Positions 17,379 through 27,100 of a stretch of DNA of 39,647 nucleotides are shown piece by piece. The DNA lies in the NCBI RefSeq assembly GCF_014202905.1, contig NZ_JACHHY010000007.1, positions 146,162 to 185,808 on the forward strand, written 5' to 3'. This stretch comes from Chitinivorax tropicus (lineage in GTDB: Bacteria; Pseudomonadota; Gammaproteobacteria; Burkholderiales; SCOH01). The position numbers were made by a program, and so were the translations under genes. The stretch's first letter is position 1, and each line of letters begins with the position of its first letter. Under the pieces are notes generated by a model. It was given only the letters and a program-made list of their open reading frames with translations. It was not told the origin of the DNA and made no database searches.

Positions 17379-17427
17379 GGCCGAATCGTGCTTGCCAGCT
17401 TTGGTGCAAGCCCGGTTCGGCCATTTT
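17379..17427 (+). terminator. Terminator-like hairpin after dnaK
   Basis: Outer arms GGCCGAA (17379-17385) and TTCGGCC (17416-17422) and inner arms GCTTGC (17390-17395) and GCAAGC (17406-17411) form an interrupted long stem, followed by ATTTTC. It would separate dnaK transcription from the desaturase gene, at least in part. Confidence 0.65.
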
Positions 17428-17493
17428 CATATCAGCTGCATTTGATATGACATATTGATAGGGAGTTGACCGCTTTGCTGGTACAGTTACTAT
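17428..17493 (+). promoter_or_regulatory. Desaturase promoter with upstream inverted repeat
   Basis: TTGACC (17466-17471) and TACTAT (17488-17493), spaced 16 nt, form a plausible sigma-70 promoter. Just upstream, CATATCA (17428-17434) and TGATATG (17443-17449) are perfect 7-bp inverted arms around 8 nt and could be an operator. Together with the preceding hairpin this suggests that the desaturase, and perhaps dnaJ, can be transcribed apart from dnaK. Confidence 0.5.
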
Positions 17494-17636
17494 TGATGTA
17501 GCGAATGAATCCAGGCACCCGACCCAAGCAAAATTTGCCATCAGTTCTGCTTTACATGGGGCTTTCGCTGGCTGCAGCAAGGATCTGGCTGCGCAGTACC
17601 GTATGAATGCGCAAGTGGCAGCGCAAGGAGAAACAA

Positions 17637-18713
17637 TTGACGCAACGCATCAGTTTTCCCCCTCGTGGGCCATTTTTTGACGAGCTCAAGAGCAGAGTGG
17701 ATGCCTATTTCGCGGCATCGGGCCAGCATGCCACCGGTAATTGGCGGCTCTATTTGAAAACGGTCTTTTCCTATGGCTTGGCCATTTTCAGCTATGTCAT
17801 GCTGGTATGGGGTGTCGAGCAATGGTGGACGGCTGCATTGGCTGCTTTTGGGCTGGTACAGGGGTATGTGTTGATTGCGTTCAACGTCATGCATGACGGC
17901 GCACATGGCAGCTACTCGGGCAAGCGCTGGCTGAATTGGATAATGGGTGCCAGCATGGATGTGATCGGCGGCAGCCAGATGATGTGGCGCCAGAAACACA
18001 ATATGCTGCATCACACCTACACCAATGTGGAAGGCAAAGACGACGACATTGCCATCGGTAGTCTGATGCGCTTGTCACCGTATCAGCCATGGAAGCCGTG
18101 GCACCGCCTACAACATTGGTATGCACCGGTGCTGTACAGCTTCTTGACACTTTACTGGATGCTGTTCAGTGACTGGCAGAAGCTGCTCAGTGGCAAGATC
18201 GGTGATACTCCCCTGCAACAGCGTGCCTGGTGGGAGACCCCCTATTTCGTGCTGACCAAGTTTATTTATGTGGGTTATACCTTGGTCGTGCCCATGTTGT
18301 TCCATCCGGTCTGGATGGTGCTGGTGTGTTTCGTCGGTATCCACCTGTTGTTCGGCTTCATTCTGTCTGTGGTCTTTCAGCTCGCGCACACGGTGGAAGG
18401 CGCCGCTTTCCTGCAGCCGGACAGCAACGGCAAGATGCAGGACGAATGGGCAATCCATCAGGTGCGGACCACCGCTGATTTTGCGCCCACCAGCTGGCTC
18501 GCGACGTTTTACATGGGTGGTTTAAATTTTCAGGTTGAACACCATCTATTTCACAAAGTAAGCCATATCCACTACCCGGCGATCAGTCGCATCGTGCGCG
18601 AGACATGTGCGGAATTCAACGTGCCATATCACAGTTTCGCCTCTGTGGGTTTGGCGTTGAAGGCACATTTCCGATTCCTGCAACGAATGGGACAGCCGCC
18701 GGCAATCGCATGA
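17637..18713 (+). CDS. Membrane fatty-acid desaturase (front-end/acyl-lipid type)
   Basis: 358 residues from TTG 17637, which has a strong AAGGAG at 6 nt; an in-frame ATG at 17607 lacks any ribosome site. The three di-iron histidine boxes are intact: HDGAH (86-90), HNMLHH (121-126) and QVEHH (299-303). The Gln in the third box is typical of front-end/acyl-lipid desaturases. There is no fused cytochrome b5 domain. Hydrophobic blocks near 43-85 and 210-260 are membrane segments. The enzyme should introduce a double bond into membrane-lipid acyl chains, using electrons from a ferredoxin or similar donor. It sits between dnaK and dnaJ with only 50 bp before dnaJ and no terminator there, so co-transcription with dnaJ is likely. 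Regiospecificity cannot be read from sequence. Confidence 0.9.
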   Translation: MTQRISFPPRGPFFDELKSRVDAYFAASGQHATGNWRLYLKTVFSYGLAIFSYVMLVWGVEQWWTAALAAFGLVQGYVLIAFNVMHDGAHGSYSGKRWLNWIMGASMDVIGGSQMMWRQKHNMLHHTYTNVEGKDDDIAIGSLMRLSPYQPWKPWHRLQHWYAPVLYSFLTLYWMLFSDWQKLLSGKIGDTPLQQRAWWETPYFVLTKFIYVGYTLVVPMLFHPVWMVLVCFVGIHLLFGFILSVVFQLAHTVEGAAFLQPDSNGKMQDEWAIHQVRTTADFAPTSWLATFYMGGLNFQVEHHLFHKVSHIHYPAISRIVRETCAEFNVPYHSFASVGLALKAHFRFLQRMGQPPAIA

Positions 18714-18763
18714 GCGCGGTGTGATCCATTCATGCTGCCAAGTAATGTAAGGTGACACAGAAC

Positions 18764-19882
18764 ATGTCGAAGAAAGACTTTTACGAAGTATTGGGCATCA
18801 ATCGTGATGCCTCGGAAGAGGATATCAAGAAGGCCTATCGTAAGCTGGCGATGAAATATCACCCGGATCGGAATCCGGACAATCCGCAAGCTGAAGAGAA
18901 ATTCAAGGAAGCAAAAGAAGCCTACGAAATCCTGTCCGACAGCCAAAAGCGCGCAGCCTATGACCAATATGGCCACGCCGGGGTTGACCCACAAGCGGGC
19001 ATGGGTGGTGGCGGTGCGGGCTTCGGTGGATTTGCCGACGCCTTTGGCGACATCTTTGGCGACATTTTTGGCGGGGCCCGTGGCGGGCGCTCGAATGTGT
19101 ATCGTGGTGCCGATCTGCGCTACAACCTCGAAATCACCCTTGAGGAGGCAGCGCGGGGGTGTGACAAGCAGATCCGTATCCCCACCATGGACGAGTGCAA
19201 GACCTGCGATGGCAGTGGTGCCAAGCCCGGCACGCAGGCCAAAACCTGCTCGACCTGTGGTGGCCACGGCCAGGTGCGTATGCAGCAGGGCTTTTTCTCG
19301 ATTCAACAGACTTGCCCAACCTGCCATGGCACAGGCAAGGTCATTCCTGATCCATGCCGTGACTGCCATGGCGCGGGGCGTGTGAAATCGCACAAAACCC
19401 TGTCAGTGAAGATTCCGGCGGGGATCGACGAAGGTGATCGCATCCGCTTGGCGGGCGAGGGCGAGCATGGCACCAATGGCGGCCCCAGCGGCGATTTGTA
19501 TGTCCAGCTGCATCTCAAGCCGCACTCGGTGTTCCAGCGTGATGGTGTCGATCTGCACTGCGAAATGCCGATCAGCTTTACCACTGCCGCCTTGGGTGGC
19601 GAGATCGAGATCCCGACCCTGGAAGGCGCAGCCAAGATCAAGATCCCTGCGGAAACTCAGTCCGGCAAGGTGTTCCGCTTACGGAGCAAGGGCATCAAGC
19701 CGGTGCGGGGTTCGATTCCGGGTGATCTGATGTGCCACGTGGTGGTTGAAACGCCCGTCAACCTGACCGAGCGTCAGAAAGAGTTGCTGCGGGAGCTGGA
19801 AGCGATTTCCCAAGGAGATTCGGAAACCCACAACCCGCGTGCCAAATCCTGGATGGACAAGGTCAAGGCGTTCTTCAGCTGA
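18764..19882 (+). CDS. dnaJ: Chaperone protein DnaJ (Hsp40)
   Basis: 372 residues from ATG 18764; an in-frame GTG at 18752 would add four. The J domain (1 to about 70) has the HPD triad ([10 protein letters not shown]). A Gly/Phe-rich linker follows ([20 protein letters not shown]), then four CxxCxGxG zinc repeats ([32 protein letters not shown]) and the C-terminal substrate-binding domain. This is the full class I co-chaperone that stimulates DnaK ATPase and delivers substrates. It lies 50 bp downstream of the desaturase gene, an unusual arrangement, and ends at a strong terminator. Confidence 0.98.
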   Translation: MSKKDFYEVLGINRDASEEDIKKAYRKLAMKYHPDRNPDNPQAEEKFKEAKEAYEILSDSQKRAAYDQYGHAGVDPQAGMGGGGAGFGGFADAFGDIFGDIFGGARGGRSNVYRGADLRYNLEITLEEAARGCDKQIRIPTMDECKTCDGSGAKPGTQAKTCSTCGGHGQVRMQQGFFSIQQTCPTCHGTGKVIPDPCRDCHGAGRVKSHKTLSVKIPAGIDEGDRIRLAGEGEHGTNGGPSGDLYVQLHLKPHSVFQRDGVDLHCEMPISFTTAALGGEIEIPTLEGAAKIKIPAETQSGKVFRLRSKGIKPVRGSIPGDLMCHVVVETPVNLTERQKELLRELEAISQGDSETHNPRAKSWMDKVKAFFS

Positions 19883-19924
19883 GTGCTGGCGAGCCTCAAG
19901 GCCAATAGCTGTTGTGCAAGTAAC

Positions 19925-19950
19925 ACAAAGCCCGCCATAGCGGGCTTTGT
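19925..19950. terminator. Bidirectional-type hairpin between dnaJ and HDOD gene
   Basis: A perfect 11-bp stem, ACAAAGCCCGC (19925-19935) with GCGGGCTTTGT (19940-19950), has a 4-nt loop. It lies between the convergent dnaJ and HDOD genes and has short T-rich arms on both strands, so it could end both transcripts. Confidence 0.85.
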
Positions 19951-20012
19951 CGTTGGCGGTGTGAAATGCTTTGTGGGCGCAATCGAGCCCGCCGAGTCCA
20001 AGCGGTGCCAGC

Positions 20013-20840
20013 TCAGTCGCTGACCAGCGATTCCCAGCCTTTCATCTGCTCACAGACTGCGGGGAGTTCCTCAAAGATTTTCTCGATATTCAGCCCCAGG
20101 CGCTGGGTGACGCCAATCGGGAAGTTCGACTTCAACTCATCCGAATCCACGTCATCGCTGATACCAATCATCAGGTATTCGGCAATATGCACGATGCCTG
20201 CCAGGGCGGAGAACGGCTCGCCATCCATTGGGGCAGCGTGCATTTTGATGGCGGTCTGGATATGGTCTGGGAAATTCCAGCGTCTGGCCAGCTCAGCCCC
20301 GACCTCGGCGTGATCAAAACCAAAGATATTGCGCTCGCACTGGATACGGCTTGCCCCGCCCTTCACCAGCCGATCCACATCAGCTTCATCCTTCGGGCTG
20401 GCCAAGCGCATCAACAATTGACCGATCGTGTGCATCAGCCCAGCGGTGAAGGCTACCTCACCATTCAATTTGGCCAGTTTGGCCAGCCATTTCGACAAAT
20501 TGCCCACGGACAGGTTGTTGACCCAATACATCTTGTTATCGAAGTTGGGGATATTGATCTTCATGCCCGCCACGCCAGAGGCGATCACCAAGGTGCGCAG
20601 TTTGTCGAAACCCAGCACCACGACGGCATCTTCGATCGAGCCGATCTGCCGTGGTGCACCGAAATGGGCGGTATTGGCCAGACGCAGCACCTTGGCGGAA
20701 ATGGTCTGGTCACGGCTGATGGTTTTGGCAAGGCTGTCGATATCCAGATCATCCTTGTCGAAACTGGCAATGAGTTCCTGCACCACACTGGGCACAGTGG
20801 GCATTTGGTGAAGATGATCGAATACCGCGTCCATTTTCAT
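20013..20840 (-). CDS. HDOD domain signalling protein
   Basis: 275 residues; AGGAGA lies 8 nt before ATG 20840. The whole protein is a HDOD (metal-less HD-related) domain: MPTVPSVVQELI at the start, SRDQTISAKVLRLANTAHFG, IEDAVVVLGFDKLRTLV and GLMHTIGQLLM. The last corresponds to the GLLHDIGKL motif of active HD phosphohydrolases with Asp replaced by Thr, consistent with loss of catalysis, as is usual in HDOD proteins. Such proteins act in signalling or regulation of motility, stress and c-di-GMP outputs. It stands alone, convergent with dnaJ. Its specific role is unknown. Confidence 0.88.
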   Translation of the reverse strand: MKMDAVFDHLHQMPTVPSVVQELIASFDKDDLDIDSLAKTISRDQTISAKVLRLANTAHFGAPRQIGSIEDAVVVLGFDKLRTLVIASGVAGMKINIPNFDNKMYWVNNLSVGNLSKWLAKLAKLNGEVAFTAGLMHTIGQLLMRLASPKDEADVDRLVKGGASRIQCERNIFGFDHAEVGAELARRWNFPDHIQTAIKMHAAPMDGEPFSALAGIVHIAEYLMIGISDDVDSDELKSNFPIGVTQRLGLNIEKIFEELPAVCEQMKGWESLVSD

Positions 20841-21163
20841 GATGGGCGTCTCCTGTTGTCACGAGGGTTGAGCGTTTTTTCAGCATAGACGACCGGCCAG
20901 GGAAAATCGTCAAGTGGATGACGCCGACTTTGTCTCGGATCAAGAAAACGCTGGCTCAAGCGCGCACAGCCTGTGACAGCCGGGGTAAGATGCGCTCCTG
21001 ATTGTGCGGCCATGTGACGGCCACAATCTGTCGGGGCATAGGGCTGAGTTCCAGTGAAATCGTGTCAGTGGAGCCGATGTCAGCAGGTGAAAACTGTCTG
21101 AACAGCGCCTATGATTTCTAGTAAGATTCGCGCCTTTCTTAGCTTCGCAGGATACCAATCATC
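20841..21163. other. Divergent intergenic region between HDOD gene and FabH-like gene
   Basis: This 323-bp region contains the promoters of both flanking genes. A bulged inverted repeat, GATTGTG-c-GGCC (21000-21011) against GGCCACAATC (21019-21028), with a 7-nt loop, lies near the middle. A possible -10 (TATGAT) for the rightward gene lies about 55 bp before its start, with only a weak -35. No gene is evident. Confidence 0.5.
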
Positions 21164-22282
21164 ATGCAACGCGTCGTCATCAGTGGCACCGGCCTCTATA
21201 TTCCGCCGCATCAAGTTTCCAACGAAGAATTGGTGACGGCTTTCAATGAGTACGCCCGTCGGTTCAATGAGACGAACCGGGAGCAGATCGAGTCTGGGGA
21301 GATCCGAATGATGGAGCCTTCCAGCGTCGAGTTCATCGAAAAAGCCTCGGGGATCAAGCGTCGCTATGTGGTTGAAAAGGCGGGTGTGCTGGACCCAGCC
21401 CGGATGTATCCCTGCGTGCCAGAGCGCAGCAACGATGAATTGTCCTTGCAGGCCGAGATGGCGGTGATGGCCGCCAAGCAAGCTCTGGAGCGGGCTGGAA
21501 AGGCACCGCAGGACATCGACGCCGTGATCGTGGCGTGTTCCAATATGCAGCGGCCTTACCCTGCCATGGCAATCGAAGTGCAGAATGCGCTGGGCTGCAA
21601 TGGCTATGCATTCGATATGAACGTCGCGTGTTCATCGGCCACCTTCGGGATCGAGCAGGCCGCGAATGCGGTCAAGGCTGGAACAGCGCGAGCCGTGCTG
21701 GTGGTGAATCCGGAGATCTGTTCTGCTCACCTTGAATTCCGCGACCGCGACTGCCATTTCATCTTTGGCGATGTCTGCACCGCTGTAGTGGTCGAGGCTG
21801 AGCACGCCGCTCGGCCTGGCAGCTTTGAGATTCTGGGCACCAGGCTCGCTACGCAGTTCTCCAACAACATCCGTAACAACTTCGGGTTCATGAACCGTTT
21901 CGATGAGTCGGGTATTGGGCAGCGCGACAAGCTGTTCATGCAAGAGGGGCGAAAGGTGTTCAAGGAAGTCTGCCCGATGGTAGCGGATCACATTGCGGCA
22001 CACCTGGACAGTATCGAGCTGGCACCGACTGATGTGAAACGCTACTGGTTGCATCAGGCGAATCTCAACATGAATCTGCTGATTGCCCGCAAACTGCTGG
22101 GGCGCGATGCCACCGAGCAGGAGGCGCCCGTGATCCTCGATGAATTTGCCAACACCAGCTCCGCAGGCTCCATCATTGCCTTCCACCGTCATCACGATGA
22201 TTTGCAGGCAGGGGATGTCGGCGTGATTTCATCCTTTGGGGCAGGGTATTCGGTGGGGTGTGTCGTTTTGCGCCGCCTATGA
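21164..22282 (+). CDS. Beta-ketoacyl-ACP synthase III-like enzyme (FabH family)
   Basis: 372 residues, longer than typical FabH (about 320). The difference comes mainly from an N-terminal-region insertion, roughly 25-60 ([17 protein letters not shown]). The Cys-His-Asn catalytic triad is intact: Cys156 in [11 protein letters not shown], His297 in WLHQAN and Asn330 in EFANTSSAG. The enzyme condenses an acyl-CoA with malonyl-ACP, starting fatty-acid or fatty-acid-like chains. It stands alone rather than in a fab cluster, so it may be a secondary KAS III with different primer preference. I recall FabH2-type enzymes of similar length in gammaproteobacteria. A strong terminator follows. Confidence 0.88.
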   Translation: MQRVVISGTGLYIPPHQVSNEELVTAFNEYARRFNETNREQIESGEIRMMEPSSVEFIEKASGIKRRYVVEKAGVLDPARMYPCVPERSNDELSLQAEMAVMAAKQALERAGKAPQDIDAVIVACSNMQRPYPAMAIEVQNALGCNGYAFDMNVACSSATFGIEQAANAVKAGTARAVLVVNPEICSAHLEFRDRDCHFIFGDVCTAVVVEAEHAARPGSFEILGTRLATQFSNNIRNNFGFMNRFDESGIGQRDKLFMQEGRKVFKEVCPMVADHIAAHLDSIELAPTDVKRYWLHQANLNMNLLIARKLLGRDATEQEAPVILDEFANTSSAGSIIAFHRHHDDLQAGDVGVISSFGAGYSVGCVVLRRL

Positions 22283-22306
22283 CGGATTCACAACGCTGAT
22301 CCAACC

Positions 22307-22336
22307 AGCCGCGCCTTGGCGCGGCTTTTTTCTTTT
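22307..22336 (+). terminator. Rho-independent terminator of the FabH-like gene
   Basis: AGCCGCGCC (22307-22315) pairs with GGCGCGGCT (22318-22326) and runs into TTTTTTCTTTT. The hairpin begins 24 bp after the stop codon. Confidence 0.93.
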
Positions 22337-22398
22337 CCTGCGTAGATGGCCTCACGTAGAATCAGCCGTCTGAATGGAATGATGTATCGAGGCGCGCA

Positions 22399-24144
22399 TT
22401 GCAGGGAAAAAGACTAAGGCGGATCGTATGGTTGTGGGCGGGGCTGGTTTCAACTGCCTGGGCCAATGATTTTTCGTATCGGGTCGAGATCGATAGCCCA
22501 GACAGCGGCTTGCAAAGCTTGCTGGAGCAATATTTGGATGTTGTGCGCTATCGAGATAGCGAGTTGATGACCCCTGAGCAATTGCGTCGTCTTTATCGTG
22601 ACATGCCAAAGCAGGCCGCCGATCTGCTTGCCACCGAGGGTTACCTGTCGCCAGTATTCACCCCGACGCTGGACGACTCCCGCCTTCCCTGGCGGGTCAG
22701 CATGAAGGTCGAGCCTGGGCGGCCTGCAGACATCACTGATGTGGTCATCTCCCTGGTCGGGCCGGTGTTGAGCGAGCCGGATGGCGAAGCCCGACAGCAG
22801 CGGCTGATTCATGGCTGGCCACTCAAGGCGGGGGATCGCTTTCGCCAGACAGATTGGGATGCGGCCAAGCGGCATGGCTTGCAAGGCCTGTTGGTGGACC
22901 GCTTCCCGGCGGCGCACATCCGCGACAGCGAGGCGGTGATTGACCCTGCCAAGGCCACCGCCAATCTGCGGGTGGTGTACGACAGCGGCCCTCGCTTTAC
23001 GTTGGGGCCGTTGACGGTAGTGGGCTTGAAGCGTTACCCGCGCAGCCTGGTGGACAATCTGTGGGCGCAGTCACCAGGTGCCCCTTATGATTACACCCGC
23101 ATCACCGAATTCCAGTCCGCATTGCAATCCACACCGTATTTCGATTCAGTCTATGTCGATGTGGACACCGACCCTGGTCACGCCGAGCAGGCGCCAGTGA
23201 CAGTGACCGTCAAGGAAGCGCCTGCCCAGAAGATCGGTGTCAGCCTGGGTTATGGTACTGACAAGGGTATCCGTACCGAGCTGGATTACCGCTACAACAA
23301 TCTGCTGGATCGTGGCTGGCTGTATCGCGCCAGGGTGGCGGTGGAGCGCACGCAACGCGAGCTGGAGACAGGCATCGACTTCCCGCGTAATGAGCGGGGC
23401 TACTACGATGGTGTGTTCATCCGCAGCCGCCAAGCAGAAAGCCAAGGCCTGTCGCTGAGTAAGGTTGAAACAGGGGTGTCACGCACCCGCACTCGTAACG
23501 GCATCGGTTTGACCTATCAGCTGAATTATCTGACTGAGCGCTCGCAGCTGGGTGAGGACAGAAAGATCAATAAAGCGCTGACCGCTGGTTATAAATGGGT
23601 CAGGCGGGATGTGGACAATGTGCTGGACCCGCGCCGGGGCAATGTGCTGGAGGTGCAATTGGCCGGTGCCGCCCGTGGGGTGTTGTCGGACACCAGCTTT
23701 GTGCGCGGCTACGCACGGACAGCGCTGTACTGGCCGCTTGGTAAGCAGTTCCTGCTGCAGGCCAGAGGCGAGATCGGGCAGGTGGTGTCGCAGGATGTCA
23801 GCCGCGTACCGCTCGATTGGTTGTTCCGGGCGGGGGGCTCCGGCTCGGTGCGGGGCTATGCGTTCGAGAGCCTGGGTATCCAGCAAGAGGGCGGGATCGC
23901 GCCTGGTGATGTCATGGCCACGGTTTCACTTGAGCTGCAGCGCCCAGTGGCACACAACTGGCGTGCCGCGCTGTTCGCAGATGCTGGCAATGCCAGCCAG
24001 GCCTGGGATGGATTCACCTTGAAACGCGGCTATGGCGTGGGTGCCCGTTATCAAAGCAAGGTGGGTTTGTTCGCGCTGGATCTCGCCTATGGTGAGGCCG
24101 TCAAGAAATGGCGCTTGCACGCCTCACTGGGGATCGCCTTCTGA
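22399..24144 (+). CDS. tamA: Outer-membrane translocation/assembly protein TamA (Omp85 family)
   Basis: 581 residues from TTG 22399, chosen because GAGG lies 6 nt upstream and the first residues form a signal peptide (RIVWLWAGLVSTAWA, cut after Ala). No in-frame ATG lies nearby upstream. The region up to about residue 270 fits three POTRA domains. The C-terminal half is a 16-strand Omp85 barrel with the loop-6 motif VRGY (SGSVRGYAFESLG) and the late motif LFADAGNA, ending in an aromatic Phe. With TamB it forms an envelope-spanning complex for outer-membrane protein insertion and lipid transport. The stop overlaps the tamB start by one base (TGATG), so the two are translationally coupled. Confidence 0.94.
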   Translation: MQGKRLRRIVWLWAGLVSTAWANDFSYRVEIDSPDSGLQSLLEQYLDVVRYRDSELMTPEQLRRLYRDMPKQAADLLATEGYLSPVFTPTLDDSRLPWRVSMKVEPGRPADITDVVISLVGPVLSEPDGEARQQRLIHGWPLKAGDRFRQTDWDAAKRHGLQGLLVDRFPAAHIRDSEAVIDPAKATANLRVVYDSGPRFTLGPLTVVGLKRYPRSLVDNLWAQSPGAPYDYTRITEFQSALQSTPYFDSVYVDVDTDPGHAEQAPVTVTVKEAPAQKIGVSLGYGTDKGIRTELDYRYNNLLDRGWLYRARVAVERTQRELETGIDFPRNERGYYDGVFIRSRQAESQGLSLSKVETGVSRTRTRNGIGLTYQLNYLTERSQLGEDRKINKALTAGYKWVRRDVDNVLDPRRGNVLEVQLAGAARGVLSDTSFVRGYARTALYWPLGKQFLLQARGEIGQVVSQDVSRVPLDWLFRAGGSGSVRGYAFESLGIQQEGGIAPGDVMATVSLELQRPVAHNWRAALFADAGNASQAWDGFTLKRGYGVGARYQSKVGLFALDLAYGEAVKKWRLHASLGIAF

Positions 24145-27100
24145 TGGATGCCCCAGTCGAACAACCCATGGCCCCGGTGTCACAGCCAGCCTGGTGGCGG
24201 CGAATCCTGCGGCGCCTGATGAAGACGCTGACCTGGTTGGCGCTGTCAGTGTTGATCCTGCTGACCATATTGTATGGCCTGACTGCCACGCCTGTTGGTT
24301 TGAGCCGCCTGGCCAGCGCGGTGCAAAGCCTGTCTGGTGGCGCGGTGCAGCTGACCGGGCTACAGGGCTCGCTCTGGCAGCGGTTGCAGATCGCAGAGGG
24401 TGATATTCGCCTGGGCCAGCAGCGGATTCAATTCAGCCAACTGGTGCTGGATTGGCGCCCGTCACTGCTGGTGGGTCGATCATTGGTGGTCGATCAGTTG
24501 TCGGCGCAGACGTTGATATTGGATCTGCCCCCCAGCAACGAGCCCACGACATTACCGACAACGCTGCGATTGCCACTGGCCATTCGGGCGCGGCAGGTGC
24601 AACTGGGGCAGCTGAAACTGGTGCAGGAAAACCTGCTGCTGTCAGGTTTGTCGGCCAGCCTGCAGAGCGACGGTGCCCAACACCAGCTGCAATTGCAGGC
24701 ATTGACCAGCCCTTGGGGGCGCGGCAGTGGCCAGCTCACCTTACAGGGCGATGCCCCTTTCCCGCTGCACGCACAGCTGACGGCCCAAGGGGGCATCAGC
24801 GACCACCCGGTTACGGCACAAGCCACATTAGGTGGCGATCTCCGGCAGTTGCAGATACAACTGAACGGCCAGAGTGGCGAGGCGCGGATGCGGCTGGCGG
24901 GCGAGATCGCCCCTTTTGCGCCCAACCTGGCCGCTTTGGTGCACCACCTGCAAGGGGAACTGAAAGCCGTGGATCTGCCCGGCTGGGTTCCAGGGGCGCC
25001 ACGCGCCCTGCTGGATGGCACCTTTTCGGTCACCCCGGCACCACACGGCTGGCGTGGCCAGATCGACCTGGTCAATCGGCAGGCTGGCCGGTGGGATGAA
25101 CACGCCATCCCGGTCAATCGAGTACAGGGGGGGCTGCGGTACGCCGATGAAGTGGTCATCGCAGACCAGCTGCTCATCCAGCGCAATGGTGGACAGGTGC
25201 TGCTGAATGGCAAGCTCAGCAAGACCCAGCTGGCACTGACCGCCGATCTCAAACACCTGAATCCCAAGACCCTGCACAGTGTGGCCCAGCCTATGCAGAT
25301 CGACGGCAGCTTGCAGCTGACTGGCACGCCGGAACACCCCGCTTTGCAGGCTGATCTGCAGGCGGGTGTGGTCAGCCTGTCGGCCAAGGCCAATTGGCAA
25401 CGGACGCATCCACAGTCATTGATTGCCCTTGAGCAGGCACGCCTGACACACCAAGCGGGCAGGGCTGAGTTGTCCGGCCAGTTGGCCCTGGCAGGGCAGC
25501 GTGCGTTCGAGCTGGATCTGGCCTTGGATCATTTCAAGCCACAAGCCTTCGTCAATGTTCCCCCTGCCGATATCAACCTGACTGCCACTGCCACCGGGAC
25601 ATTGCATGATGCCTGGCAGGTGGCGGGTCAGTTCGAGCTGTTGGAGAGCAAGCTCAGCAGCCTGTCGATGAAAGGGCAGGGGCGCGTCAAGATCGACGCG
25701 GATCGGGTCGAGCAGCTGCAGCTCGATCTGGTGGCGGGGCCAAACCGTGTGCAGGCAAAGGGCGCATTGGGCCGCGCGGGGGACGAGCTGACGCTTGACC
25801 TGCAGGCCCCGGATCTGAACCTGCCCGAATACCATCTGGCGGGCAGCATCCAGGCCCAGGCCACACTTCATGGCCGGCTCAAGCAGCCCGCGTTGCAGGC
25901 AGACATCACATCTCAGAACCTGAGCCTGCCTGGAGGGGTCAAGGTCGCTGGCTTGACGGCGGTGGCGCACTTCGCAGCGGAGCAGGGCGGGCGGTTGGAT
26001 GCCACCGTCAACGCCAACGGGCTGGCCTGGGCTGACAAGCAAGTGAACCGTGTTCAATTTGCCGTGGAGGGCACTCGCGACCAACACCAGGCCCGCCTGC
26101 AGCTGGATGGCCAGATCGAATCGGTGCCACTGGCATTGAAGCTGGCTCTAGCAGGCACGTTGTCTGCAGACAACGTCTGGCAAGGCCAGCTCACCGAGCT
26201 GGAGAACACCGGACGCTATGCATTGAAACTGCAACAGCCAGCCCCACTCTTGGCGGGGGCTGAACAGGTTTCGCTGCAGGCGGCGTCTTTCCTGGCCGTT
26301 GGCAGCCCCATCCAGATCGACCGGCTGCAGTGGCAGCCAAGTGGGCTGGAGGTGATCGGACAGGGGCAGATCGACACCGCCCGCGTGCTGTCGCTGCTCG
26401 AACAACCGCCACCCATTCAATCCACGCTGGTGCTGGATACCCGCTGGCGTGTGCAGATGGCCGAGCATTGGGACGGCGAGCTTACGTTGAAGCGCAGACA
26501 AGGCGATCTGGTGTTGACCGAGGTGGACAATAGCCAGGGCGTCCCCCTGCAATTGGCGGATGCCGCGGTACAGGTACAGATCCGGCAGGATCTGATCAAC
26601 GCGCAGGCGCAACTGACTTCGACTACCCTGGGGGGGCTGCGTGCGCAGCTGGATGGTGCACTGCACAGGCAAAACGACAGCTGGGGCTTATCACCAGCGG
26701 TGCCGCTCCGGTGGCGTGCCAACGGTGAAATGGCGTCGATTGCGTGGGCAGGGCCGCTGATCGGGCCGATGGTCAGAGTGGCAGGCCGCCTGGCGTTGGA
26801 TGTCAGCGGCGAATACCAGAGCCAGCGCCATCAGCTGCTGGGGTGGGTGCAGGGCAACGATCTGGTGCTCAATGACCCGGATCGTGGTCTGGCGTTCAAA
26901 GAGGGACAGCTGCGCGCCGAGTTGCAACAAGACCGGTTGCTGCTGAAACAGTTGACGCTGAAAGCCGGTCAAGGCGAGCTGTCCGGCAATGGCACGCTGG
27001 CACTGTCTGCCGATGCGCCCAGCGCCGATCTACAGGTCAAGGCTTCCCGTTTCACCGTGCTGTCCCGCCCGGATCGCCAGTTGGTGATCAGCGGCAGCGG

